Source: PWXP01 sp040772845 (lineage in GTDB: Bacteria > Planctomycetota > Planctomycetia > Pirellulales > Thermoguttaceae). From it: DNA of 64,000 bases. Made by a program: the position numbers and the translations under genes. The stretch's first letter is position 1; every line of letters starts with the position of its first letter. The notes beneath the pieces were generated by a model. That model worked only from the letters and a program-made list of their open reading frames with translations. It had not been told where the DNA came from and searched no databases. Positions 52,554-60,938 of this stretch are shown piece after piece. The stretch spans positions 124,001 through 188,000 of the forward strand of contig JAXGXG010000002.1 of the NCBI GenBank assembly GCA_040772845.1, given 5' to 3'.

Positions 52554-54764
52554 TTGAAAGTCCGCGTCGAACGTAAGATCGGAGCACACACCCTCTCCAT
52601 GGAAACGGGTGAGTTGGCCAAGCAGGCGGCCGGCAGTTGTCTTGTTCAGTACGGTGAGACCGTAGTCCTCGTGGCCTCGGCTACCGGCCCCGGTCGGCCC
52701 GGAATCGATTTCTTCCCGCTCACCTGCGACTATCGCGAACGGGTGGCGGCGGCCGGCAAGTTCCCCGGCGGGTTTCTCAAACGCGAAGGGCGTCCCACGC
52801 TGAAAGAGACACTCACCGCGCGTCTGATGGATCGCCCCATCCGCCCGATGTTTCCCGACTGGTTCCGCGATGAGGTGCAGGTCCAGGCCTTCGCACTGGC
52901 CTTCGACCGCCAGCATGACCCCGACGTCCTGGCGATGACCGGCGCGTCGGCGGCATTGTGTCTGTCGCCCATCCCCTTCCTCGGCCCACTCGGCTCCGTG
53001 CGCCTCGGCTATGTCGGCGGCGAATGGATCCCCTTCCCCACACACGAGCAGCTCGAGCAGTCCGAACTCGATCTGGTCGTCTCCGGAACCCGTGATTCGA
53101 TCCTGATGATCGAGGGATTCGCGCGCGAGATGCCCGAGGACCTGATGGCGGACGCCGTGCTGAAGGCCCAGGAGTATGTCGCAACACTCTGCGAGATGCA
53201 GGAGGAGTTGGCCGAGAAAGTCGGAGTCGTCAAAAAGGAGTATACTCCGCCGGAAGACGATGGGCTGTTCGATCGGATTCGGCAACAGTATTACGATGCC
53301 CTGTACCAGGCCAGCCAGACGGAAGGCAAACAGGCGAGGGCTGAAGCGTGCACGGCGGTCAAGGAACGCGCCCAGGCGGAGTTGATCCCCGATCCCACCG
53401 CCGGAGACGCCATCCCCGTCGAGCGATTCCGCATTGTCTGGCACGACCTGGAACAGCGCGTCGTTCGCGACATGATCCTCGCCGGCAAACGACTCGACGG
53501 CCGCGACAATACGACACTACGCGACATCGAATGCAAGGTCGATGTGCTGCCTCGCGTCCACGGCTCCGCTCTGTTCCAACGCGGCGAAACGCAAGCCCTG
53601 GTCACCGTGACCCTGGGAACCGGCCGTGATGAACAGCGCGTGGACGGACTGGTCGAGGAGTATTCCGAGAAGTTCATGCTGCACTATTACTTCCCGTCGT
53701 TCTCCGTGGGCGAGGTCCGGCCGATCCGCGGCCCCGGCCGGCGCGAAATGGGACACGGGGCACTGGCCGAACGCAGCGTGAAGCCGGTTCTTCCCGCTCC
53801 CGATGAATTCCCTTACACCGTCCGCATTATTTCCGATATCCTCGAAAGCAACGGTTCCAGCTCCATGGCCAGCGTATGCGGCGCCACGCTCGGACTCATG
53901 GCGGCCGGCGTGCCCATCAGCAACCCGGTGGCCGGCATCTCCGTCGGCCTGGTCAAGGAAAAGGACCGATGGGTCCTGCTGACCGACATCCTCGGGACGG
54001 AAGACCACCACGGCGACATGGACTTCAAAATCGCCGGTACGCAGAACGGCATTACCGGCATCCAGCTCGACTTGAAGATCGATGGAATCAACGAGGAAAT
54101 CCTCCGGGCAACGCTCACGCAGTCGCGAGAAGCCCGGATCGAAATCCTGCGCAAGATGCTCTCGGCCATCGCCCGGCCCCGAGGCGATATTTCCTCCTGG
54201 GCCCCCAGACTGTTGCGCACCCACATCGACCCCGACAAGATCGGCCTGCTGATCGGCCCGGGCGGCAAGACGATCCGCGCCATCCAGGAATCGACCGGCG
54301 CAATGATCGACGTCGAAGACGACGGCACCGTTACGGTTGCGAGCAACAATGCCGAGGGCGCCAAGGCGGCGCTCGACCGGATCGAGGCCATGACCGCATC
54401 CGTCGAAATCGGCCGCATCTACCACGGCCGTGTCATGAGTGTCAAGGACTTCGGATGCTTCGTCGAAATCCTGCCCGGAAAAGACGGCCTTTGCCATATC
54501 AGCGAGCTGTCCGAAGGATACGTCTCGGCCGTTGCCGACGTGTGCAAGGTCGGCGATGAACTCGATGTGAAAGTCATCGCCATTGACGACCAGGATCGCG
54601 TGAAGCTCAGCCGTCGCATGGCCATGCAGGAGCTGGGCCAAACGTCGGGCGACGGCGAGAACGCCGGCGGCCAGGACAACAGCGAAAACGCAGGCGGCGG
54701 TAATGGCGGCGGTAATGGCGGTGGAGGCCGCGAACGCCGCGAACGCCGCCCGAAACGCCAGTAA
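52554..54764 (+). CDS. pnp: Polyribonucleotide nucleotidyltransferase (PNPase)
   Basis: 736 residues. Phosphorolytic 3'-5' exoribonuclease. Two RNase PH domains, starting with VRVERKIGAHTLSMETGELA and later RLDGRDNTTLRDIECKVDVL, then a KH domain (IGLLIGPGGKTIRAIQ) and an S1 domain (GRVMSVKDFGCFVEILPGKD). The end is a Gly/Asn then Arg-rich tail. The start is a TTG with GGGAGA eight bases upstream, and it matches where homologues begin; the ATG at 52488 adds 22 unsupported residues. It lies behind rpsO. Confidence 0.95.
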   Translation: MKVRVERKIGAHTLSMETGELAKQAAGSCLVQYGETVVLVASATGPGRPGIDFFPLTCDYRERVAAAGKFPGGFLKREGRPTLKETLTARLMDRPIRPMFPDWFRDEVQVQAFALAFDRQHDPDVLAMTGASAALCLSPIPFLGPLGSVRLGYVGGEWIPFPTHEQLEQSELDLVVSGTRDSILMIEGFAREMPEDLMADAVLKAQEYVATLCEMQEELAEKVGVVKKEYTPPEDDGLFDRIRQQYYDALYQASQTEGKQARAEACTAVKERAQAELIPDPTAGDAIPVERFRIVWHDLEQRVVRDMILAGKRLDGRDNTTLRDIECKVDVLPRVHGSALFQRGETQALVTVTLGTGRDEQRVDGLVEEYSEKFMLHYYFPSFSVGEVRPIRGPGRREMGHGALAERSVKPVLPAPDEFPYTVRIISDILESNGSSSMASVCGATLGLMAAGVPISNPVAGISVGLVKEKDRWVLLTDILGTEDHHGDMDFKIAGTQNGITGIQLDLKIDGINEEILRATLTQSREARIEILRKMLSAIARPRGDISSWAPRLLRTHIDPDKIGLLIGPGGKTIRAIQESTGAMIDVEDDGTVTVASNNAEGAKAALDRIEAMTASVEIGRIYHGRVMSVKDFGCFVEILPGKDGLCHISELSEGYVSAVADVCKVGDELDVKVIAIDDQDRVKLSRRMAMQELGQTSGDGENAGGQDNSENAGGGNGGGNGGGGRERRERRPKRQ

Positions 54765-54769
54765 TCACA

Positions 54770-55537
54770 GTGGCGCCTTCTGAACCATCCCCGACTGACG
54801 CGCACCAGAAGCTGGCTGACCAGTATTCGGAGATCGCGCGTCTGGTCGGTGGGTTGGCGCACGAGATCAAAAACCCGCTGTCCACCATTCGCATGAACAT
54901 GGACCTCCTGGCGGAGGATTTTCGCGAGAGCGACGCCCCTCGCGATCGCCGCGCCCTGGGTAAGGTCGTAACCGTTCAACGCGAGTGCACGCGGCTGCAA
55001 CGGCTGCTGGACGACTTCCTCCGTTTCGCCCGTGGCCGACACCTGGAACTCGAACCGACGGACCTGAACGATCAGGTGCGCGATGTCCTGGAGTTCTTTC
55101 GCCCGAAGGCCGCGGACGGCAAGATCGAGATCGCCGAATACCTGGCGGCCGATCTGCCCACCGTACTGGTCGATCGCGAATCGCTGCACGGCGCGCTGCT
55201 GAACCTCATGCTCAATGCCGAGCAGGCGATGCCCGACGGCGGGCAACTGGTCGTGCGGACCTATCCTCGCCCGGACGGCGTCGGGCTCGACCTGATCGAT
55301 ACCGGCTGCGGGATGGATGCCGCCACGAAGGAACGCGTTTTCGAGGCCTTCTACTCCACCAAGCGCGGCGGCTCCGGATTGGGCCTGCCCATTGCGAAGA
55401 AGGTCATCGAAGCCCACGGCGGCGCCATGGCCGTCGAAAGCGAGCCCGGCCACGGCACCCGCTTCTCCATCGCGTTGCCCACCCCCGCCCGCCTGGCCGT
55501 CAACGGCGAACCGCCCGTCATCTACCTGGGACGGTAG
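54770..55537 (+). CDS. Cytosolic sensor histidine kinase (NtrB-like, no sensor domain)
   Basis: 255 residues with a GTG start 5 bp after pnp. The HisKA block GGLAHEIKNPLSTIRMNMDL has the phosphorylated His at 31. HATPase_c motifs are LLNLMLNAEQAM (N box), DTGCGMD (G1), FEAFYSTKRGG (F) and GSGLGLPIAKKV (G2). There is no transmembrane helix and no PAS/HAMP, and no response regulator is next to it. Signal and partner must lie elsewhere. Proximity to pnp suggests co-transcription. Confidence 0.9.
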   Translation: MAPSEPSPTDAHQKLADQYSEIARLVGGLAHEIKNPLSTIRMNMDLLAEDFRESDAPRDRRALGKVVTVQRECTRLQRLLDDFLRFARGRHLELEPTDLNDQVRDVLEFFRPKAADGKIEIAEYLAADLPTVLVDRESLHGALLNLMLNAEQAMPDGGQLVVRTYPRPDGVGLDLIDTGCGMDAATKERVFEAFYSTKRGGSGLGLPIAKKVIEAHGGAMAVESEPGHGTRFSIALPTPARLAVNGEPPVIYLGR

Positions 55538-55581
55538 GTTTCTTCCACCAGTTCCCGACACAGCCCCGGTGCGGCGTCCCA

Positions 55582-55645
55582 TCCTGGATTTTGGAATCTG
55601 GAATCTGGAATCTGAAATCTGAAATCTGAAATCTCAAATCTCAAA
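55582..55645 (+). repeat. 7-bp tandem repeat tract (GGAATCT / GAAATCT / CAAATCT)
   Basis: About eight units of a 7-bp word drift from GGAATCT through GAAATCT to CAAATCT. A short relative (TCTCAAATCTCAACCCTCAA) lies near 56576. Confidence 0.85.
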
Positions 55646-55681
55646 TCCCTTCCCACCAGCGCGCAACCTCTCGTTTGAACG

Positions 55682-55906
55682 TTACTGTTCAGCGGTCTGT
55701 GACGAGTGGTTTGCCACGACCGAAGCGTTGGCCCCTGGCGTTTCGTTTCCTCGGACCGACCGCTGCTCGACATGCGCGACGGGATGGCCCTCCGCCTTCA
55801 GCCGTTCAAATTCGCTGTGGAGATAATCCGAAAGTTGGTCGCCGTATTCCGCTTGGATCTGAGACCGAACAGCATACAGCTCTTCGAGAATAGGGTTCTT
55901 AGCCAT
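55682..55906 (-). CDS. Small helical partner of the PIN toxin (putative antitoxin), copy 1
   Basis: 74 residues. The first ~45 (NPILEELYAVRSQIQAEYGD, FERLKAEGHPV) form an amphipathic helix pair; the last 30 are low-complexity. A GGAGG box lies before the ATG, and the gene overlaps the end of the PIN gene by 8 bp. A paralogue follows the other PIN gene at 62870. Toxin first, antitoxin second is the reverse of the usual VapBC order. Confidence 0.7.
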   Translation of the reverse strand: MAKNPILEELYAVRSQIQAEYGDQLSDYLHSEFERLKAEGHPVAHVEQRSVRGNETPGANASVVANHSSQTAEQ

Positions 55907-56381
55907 CAGCCGCTCCTCCGAGGAATTCCATTGGAGTACAGACGAGAAGCCCCGAGAGCCCGAGATCGTTGAGCAACCGGTATACTCTTGGTAGCACGCT
56001 CGCATTCGCGATGTGTCGACAATTCAGCGTAAGCAAGTACTGTACTCCAGCCAGTGCCGCAATGGCCAAGTGCATCGCATCGACCCGTGCAGTTGTGGGA
56101 ATCAGCGAATGGGCAACCAATTCGTCGGCCACTCGGTCGACATCTGGGTTCTCGTCAAGAATGGGAATATCTGCCAGCATCGCAAGCCGGCGACCGGCGG
56201 CAGCAGGGTCGCCCCTGGCAGCCTCTGCCAAGACAAGCTGGGACGTCATCACTGCATATCTGGGCCGCTCCTCCGTCATCCAGCGCCGCGTCTGATCCTG
56301 CAATGTTGCGGTCGCCGGATCGAGCGAGGGAAGAGCCGTCGCATGACTTACGATTGAGGTCTCAATGTAAACGCTATCCAT
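55899..56381 (-). CDS. PIN-domain protein (VapC-like), copy 1
   Basis: 160 residues. PIN-like ends: YIETSIVSHATALPSLDPAT at the start, LAEAARGDP in the middle, RVDAMHLAIAALAGVQYLLT and LNCRHIANA later. The first acidic residue is Glu (IET), as in a large VapC-like subgroup. It is clearly paralogous to 63105-63575. Likely an RNase toxin controlled by the overlapping small gene. Confidence 0.82.
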   Translation of the reverse strand: MDSVYIETSIVSHATALPSLDPATATLQDQTRRWMTEERPRYAVMTSQLVLAEAARGDPAAAGRRLAMLADIPILDENPDVDRVADELVAHSLIPTTARVDAMHLAIAALAGVQYLLTLNCRHIANASVLPRVYRLLNDLGLSGLLVCTPMEFLGGAADG

Positions 56382-56727
56382 AGTAGTATTCTAACGCGCT
56401 ACCCCCAATATTGTAGCCCACCTTCCGACAGAAGCACCTCCCCAAACGGCAAGTACACCCATTCTGGGGGCTGACACAACTGCTTCTGGCAACCGGAGGA
56501 CCGTCCCAAAACACACCGGCTGCGCCATCGTCGTTGAATGCAGCCTCCGGTGCAGCGTCCCCCTCCCGTCTTCTATCTCAAATCTCAACCCTCAACCCTC
56601 AGGCAGTTCCGGTTGAAGGGATTATGCAGGCGAATCGGCAGGCGACGAGCGCCCCAAAAAGCTACGTTTGTCGGGTTGCCACGTAGCGACGCTACGGAAC
56701 GTTTGCCGGTTCACGGCACAGGAACCG
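56382..56727. other. Intergenic, nothing recognisable
   Basis: 346 bp. Apart from the AATCTCAA-type word repeat near 56576 I see no gene or structure. Confidence 0.5.
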
Positions 56728-56910
56728 CTAACCCGGATTATTCATCACGCGAGCTGCCGCTTACTTTGGTGCCATTTGGAGGCGTTTTCTTAGCGGAGCG
56801 GCGCGAGCCGCCCGGTTTTCCGACGGTAATACCGGACGGTTCGCGCCGTGCCGCTACGAAGTGAAGGGCATTGGGCTAGCACCCGGCGGCTAATGAACAA
56901 TCTGGGTTAG
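56728..56910. repeat. 183-bp element with inverted CTAACCCGGATTATTCAT ends
   Basis: Left end 56728-56745 pairs with the complement of 56893-56910 with two mismatches (16/18). A further inner palindrome (AGCGGCGCGAGCCG ... CGGTTCGCGCCGTGCCGCT, ~56796-56862) can fold. The end sequence matches the ends of the ~175-bp repeats at 5731 and 23743, but the interior is different. It abuts the 289-bp repeat. Confidence 0.75.
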
Positions 56911-57199
56911 CCCGTCCAGAGGGCCCCGGCAAGCGGTTCTAGAAGAATTCTCACGCCTGGGTAGCCGCGTGACACGAACGTAAGGGCGCGCAATGCTTTG
57001 TCCGCGTACGCCACCATCCGGGTTCATCCCGGTGGAGCGATGTTTGGCAACTACAACACGCCACACAAGACACCCCCCACCTCCCGTCGCACCGCCGCCC
57101 GGGGCGGGGGCGCGACGGGAGGTGGGGCTCGGCTCAGCGTCAACCGGTCTAGTTGCCAAACCTCCGTTCTACCGGCACAAGGCCGGCAGGGACGTCAGC
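56911..57199 (+). repeat. 289-bp dispersed repeat, copy 1
   Basis: Aligned with 58322-58610, equal length, over 90% identical. Core GGAGCGATGTTTGGCAACTA pairs with TAGTTGCCAAAC downstream, and an internal perfect stem of 16 bp lies at 57075-57090 / 57112-57127. It overlaps no plausible gene; frames inside encode typical spurious proteins. Confidence 0.92.
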
Positions 57200-57243
57200 G
57201 CAAGGACAGGCAATGTGCCAACAATGAGCGCAACGGACACGGC

Positions 57244-57516
57244 CTACCGTGTGCCGTCGACGCTCTGGTCCGAGGATTCTTCCGCCCCGTTTCCGAGTTG
57301 ACGCTCAAGCTCTTCAATCTTCCTCTCTTGCTGGCGAAGTATCACACGAAGCATGGCGTTGGTATGGGCCTGTCCGGCGCACGCCATGATTACCAGGAAG
57401 ATTCCTGCGGCAAGAGCGGCACACAGCGCATTCTGCCAGCGTCGCCGGCGAGCCTGCACCGCTGCCACGCAGACGAAGAAAGCCAGAGGAATGGCCCAGA
57501 TCATGAAATCATCCAT
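57244..57516 (-). CDS. Small membrane protein with coiled-coil tail, function unknown
   Basis: 90 residues. MDDFMIWAIPLAFFVCVAAV and ALCAALAAGIFLVIMACAGQ form two membrane helices, then an amphipathic helix (RVILRQQERKIEELERQLGN). A GGAGG box lies 9 bases before the ATG. It lies between two copies of the 289-bp repeat with the next gene on the same strand. Confidence 0.65.
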   Translation of the reverse strand: MDDFMIWAIPLAFFVCVAAVQARRRRWQNALCAALAAGIFLVIMACAGQAHTNAMLRVILRQQERKIEELERQLGNGAEESSDQSVDGTR

Positions 57517-57673
57517 GCCTTCATCCTCCCATCGAATAGTAGAGCTCCCTTGCCCGGGCCTGCGGTGATGATTTTCCATTCAGAGCCGGCCCGGCCGCCG
57601 GCTCCGGTGGATGCGCTAGTTCGGCTACTACTTCTAGCCACGGGTGCCGTCCTATCCGGCATGGCGCCGTGAA

Positions 57674-58177
57674 TTACATCATGAAGCGAAGTGGAGCCTT
57701 CATGGTGGATGCTGCAAAACGCTGGCATGGACGCGTGTCATGCCAGAACGTCGCAAAACGATCGACGGGGGCGTCGGTCGTCATGTCACATTCCAATGCC
57801 GCGAAGTCGCCGCCGCACTCGACCAGTCGCTGCCAGTCGCCCTCCTCAAACTCCGAGCAGCCAATCTCCCATGACTGGCCGTCTTCGTCGTCTCCGCACC
57901 CGTGGACATCCTCGATCTCCACTACGTAGAGCTGGGGCTCCTCAAGTTCCAGCACATTGCCGTCTGCCTCGATCTCGACTGCAACTACGAGCCACACTAC
58001 ATAACGATCGTGCAAGTGGCTTCTGGAAATCCACTCGCTGACCGGCTTCCACCCTTCCGGATGGAAGTCCCGTTGGGCATCGACAATCGTGTGTTCCGCG
58101 TTCGGAAACAGCCTCTGAAACTCGAGTGCACGCGGAAAGCGGCCAACAGCCGAAGCGACTACGGCGTCGTAATTCAT
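57674..58177 (-). CDS. Acidic protein of unknown function in the repeat-bounded cassette
   Basis: 167 residues, rich in Asp/Glu (VEIEADGNVLELEEPQLYVV, CSEFEEGDWQRLVECGGDFA), no signal or membrane segment. The composition and small size resemble SUKH/immunity-type proteins, but I cannot match a family. Its start MNYDAVVASAVGRF has no strong ribosome binding site. It is bracketed by the 289-bp repeats. Confidence 0.6.
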   Translation of the reverse strand: MNYDAVVASAVGRFPRALEFQRLFPNAEHTIVDAQRDFHPEGWKPVSEWISRSHLHDRYVVWLVVAVEIEADGNVLELEEPQLYVVEIEDVHGCGDDEDGQSWEIGCSEFEEGDWQRLVECGGDFAALECDMTTDAPVDRFATFWHDTRPCQRFAASTMKAPLRFMM

Positions 58178-58321
58178 GCAACTTCACCGGAAACAACAGT
58201 ATGTGTAACGAAAGGCGACATTGAGACCTGCAGAAGGAACGATCCTGGGAGCCAGCCAGCCGCCAGAACCTATCATTCCACCACGTTTCCGGGAAGTGCT
58301 ATCCCGGAAACATGATCCTAC
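58178..58321. other. Spacer before repeat copy 2
   Basis: 144 bp. The last ~35 bp (58287-58321, TTCCGGGAAGTGCTATCCCG) resemble 63921-63955, so this part belongs to the repeat in two of three copies. Confidence 0.5.
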
Positions 58322-58610
58322 CCCGTCCAGAGGGCCCCGGCAAGCGGTTCTAGAAGAATTCTCACGCCTGGGTAGCCGCGTGACACGAACGTAAGGGCAC
58401 GCAATGCTCTGTCCGTGCACGCCACCATCCGGGTTCATCCCGGCGGAGCGATGTTTGGCAACTACAACACGCCACACAAGACACCCACCACCTCCCGTCG
58501 CACCGCTGCCAAGGGCGGCGGTGCGACGGGAGAAGGGGCTCGGCTCAGCGTCAACCGGTCTAGTTGCCAAACCTCCGCTCTACCGGCACAAGGCCGGCAG
58601 GGACGTCAGC
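58322..58610 (+). repeat. 289-bp dispersed repeat, copy 2
   Basis: Second full copy. Its hairpin arms CTCCCGTCGCACCGC / GCGGTGCGACGGGAG have co-varied in part relative to copy 1, so the stem is kept. See copy 1. Confidence 0.92.
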
Positions 58611-58788
58611 AACAACGCAAAATAGATCCTGGGGTAAGACAACCCCAGGCTACGGTACAAATCGCCTACGGCGAGAACGCGCCGGAGTCCGTGGACTTTC
58701 AGGGAGGTCAGCCGGAGCGGGAACGTTGTGCCCTCGCCGCAAATCAGAAAGCGGGAACAAGTTCCCGCACTCCGTCGCCAAGAGTCAA

Positions 58789-58807
58789 CACTGCCGAAAC
58801 GGCAGTG
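58789..58807 (+). other. Stem-loop immediately before the group II intron
   Basis: CACTGCCG-AAA-CGGCAGTG, a perfect 8-bp stem, ends five bases before GTGCG at 58812. Such terminator-like hairpins are the usual targets of group IIC introns. A second perfect hairpin (GCGGGAAC-AA-GTTCCCGC) sits at 58751-58768. Confidence 0.6.
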
Positions 58808-58811
58808 CCAC

Positions 58812-59685
58812 GTGCGCCTGTGAAGGCGTTTGATCAGGAGGGTGGAAGTCCCTTCCGGGCTAACGTTACCGGCCCGTAGTCAACAGTGGTAACTGCGTTC
58901 CCGCGAGGGAGGGTGGAGAGCAACCTGAGACGAAAGACCAGTCCGTAACAGTAGTGAACTCGAGTCAAACGAGATAAGCAGGGAGATCTGTCGGGTCCAG
59001 GAAGTGGACGACGAATCGTCAATGCGGCAGCGGGGGACACTGCCTGAACAATGGCCCAGGCCCGACGGCGAGGTATCGCACGCCGTCAGGGAGCGAACAC
59101 GGCGGTGCCGGTGAAGATCGGATGATACAACCCGACAGAAGTCAGAGTTCCCATACAAGCGATGAAGCCGTGCAACATAACGCGGTGGAGCGGAGGGGAA
59201 CAGGAAGGTAGATGTGAAATGACCAAATCGCAGAAAAGACCTGGACCCCGGAAGCCGGGGTGCCGCAGGGCGCGGTTCTTTCTCCGGTCCTGTCGAACGC
59301 CTACCTGAACCCGTTGGACCATCAGATGGCCGAGCTTGGCTTTCAGATGGTGCGATACGCCGATGACTTCGTCATCTTGTGCCGCACCCGCGAAGAAGCG
59401 GAATCGGCCCTGGGGGTAGTTCGGCAATGGGTACAAGAGAACGGGCTGACGTTGCACCCGGAAAAGACGCACATCGTGGATTCGCGAGAAAAGAGCTTCT
59501 CGTTTCTGGGCTATTCAATTCGAGGAAAGCTACGCTTCCCTCGTCAGAAGAGCCACCGGAAGTTCGTCGACCGGATTCGCGAGCTGACTCCACGCAAATC
59601 GGGCGACTCGCTGGAGGCTATTATCCAGCAGATCAACCGGGCGACGCGGGGCTGGTTCAACTACTTTCGTCATTGCCAATGGAGC
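58812..59685 (+). mobile_element. Decayed group II intron
   Basis: It begins with the GTGCG consensus at 58812; the following ~400 bp carry typical domain I-type sequence (GGAGGGTGGAAGTCCC, GAACTCGAGTCAAACGAG, GTGGAGCGGAGGGGAACAGG). A truncated reverse transcriptase is encoded. I find no domain V/VI signature downstream, so the 3' end is lost and splicing is not expected. The 3' limit is approximate. Confidence 0.75.
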
Positions 59686-59799
59686 GTTAGTTGCCGTTTT
59701 CGGACAGTCTCACCGTCCAACACGCAAAACTCACCAGAAGCCGAGCACCGGAGCCAGGCCCCCCCCTCGGTATTCATTTTCTTGAACCAGACCGGGTAG
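59219..59799 (+). pseudogene. Group II intron reverse transcriptase/maturase (LtrA-like), internally deleted
   Basis: The start codon region reads MTKSQKR (59219) after AGGAAGG, but within six codons the frame shifts into EKTWTPEAGVPQGAVLSPVL and then MVRYADDFVILCRTREEAES with the YADD active site, EKSFSFLGYSIRGK and ATRGWFNYFRHC. About the first half of the RT (fingers, RT0-RT4) is missing, and the maturase end stops after GWFNYFRHC. The deletion joins N-terminus and palm with a frameshift. Confidence 0.85.
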
Positions 59800-59907
59800 C
59801 AGACCCCGTCAATAGCTGCTAGAATACCCCGCAAGAGGCACAGAAAGCTAATGCTCGTGTCTCCCCCTGGTTGTGTTGTTGCATTCCTGGTGAGCGAGGT
59901 GCGGACC

Positions 59908-60873
59908 ATGCTCCCGAGGTCGAACGATTCCCACGGTTTTACACTCGTAGAGCTCCTTGTCGTCATTGCGATTATCGGGGTTCTTGTGGCCTTGCTGTTG
60001 CCTGCGGTGCAGAGCGCTCGCGAAGCCGCCCGGCGAATGGAATGCTCCAACCACCTGAAACAGATCGCGCTGGCGGTGCACAATTACGCTCAAGCGTTTC
60101 GTGTGTTCCCGCCGGGCTGCATCTCGATAGAGCGAACAAGATACGACCCGTGGGGCGATGCCTGTTCAGAGAGCGGATTGCGACGGCAAGGGACCAGTTG
60201 GATGCTCCAGATACTACCGTTTCTTGAGCAGACACAAGTCTACGATGCATGGGACTTCGCAACAAACGTCGCGGGCAACGCCCATTTGGCGGAGCAGGAT
60301 ATCGCCGCTTTCTATTGTCCGACCCGGCGCAGTGGTCTGCGGTCGGAAGACCTGGCGCGGATGATCGATCCGGCCTGGACCGGTGGCGGCAACGATTACG
60401 GTGGTTGCGCCGGCGGCGGAAACCTCTTCTACAACACACCGCCACACGAGTGGATTGCGACCGATTCAACCGGCCACGACGAATACTGGTGGCACTCGGC
60501 CCGGCGCGGGATCTTTCTGCCCAATCGGAGTTCGCGGTTTCGCAATGTCTCTGACGGCACGAGCAACACCATGATGGTCGGCGAACTGCAGCGTCTGTCG
60601 AAGCCTGCCGCATATCGCCAAAGCCAGGACGGCTGGGCGGTAGGCGGGAGCGCTTCTCTGTTCACCACGAACGACAACGAGGTGGGCGGCATCTACCAGA
60701 CCGGTGGCATGAACAACCTGTTCTTCGAGTCGCCCGGTAGCGAACATCCCGGTGGGGCCTCCTTTGGAATGGCCGACGGATCGGTTCATTTCATCAGTGA
60801 GAATATCAATGCCATGTTGTTTCGGTATCTGGGGTCCATGGCCGACGGCCAAGTGGCCCAGGTTCCCAATTGA
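59908..60873 (+). CDS. DUF1559 pilin-like protein, second copy
   Basis: 321 residues. HGFTLVELLVVIAIIGVLVA methylation motif from residue 9, PAVQSAREAARRMECSNHLK, LAVHNYAQ, and the C-terminal GGASFGMADGSVHFISENIN block. An alternative start 19 codons upstream is possible. The start of the next frame overlaps its stop (TTGA), so it is tied to the beta-CASP protein downstream, a pairing not usual for DUF1559 genes. Confidence 0.93.
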   Translation: MLPRSNDSHGFTLVELLVVIAIIGVLVALLLPAVQSAREAARRMECSNHLKQIALAVHNYAQAFRVFPPGCISIERTRYDPWGDACSESGLRRQGTSWMLQILPFLEQTQVYDAWDFATNVAGNAHLAEQDIAAFYCPTRRSGLRSEDLARMIDPAWTGGGNDYGGCAGGGNLFYNTPPHEWIATDSTGHDEYWWHSARRGIFLPNRSSRFRNVSDGTSNTMMVGELQRLSKPAAYRQSQDGWAVGGSASLFTTNDNEVGGIYQTGGMNNLFFESPGSEHPGGASFGMADGSVHFISENINAMLFRYLGSMADGQVAQVPN

Positions 60874-60938
60874 ACGTAACCTGCCCGTGGATTGGACTTG
60901 ATTCGAACCTTCCGCTTCCTCATACGGAGAGCACGCCG

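Noticed and set aside
55582..55645. Regular short repeats that could suggest a CRISPR array
   Set aside because: The unit is 7 bp without spacers, so it is a simple tandem repeat.
56890..57159. Open frame encoding MATRPVDAEPSPTSRRAPAP... across the 289-bp repeat (also at 58184-58570)
   Set aside because: It lies wholly on the palindromic repeat and varies with it; typical spurious hypothetical protein.
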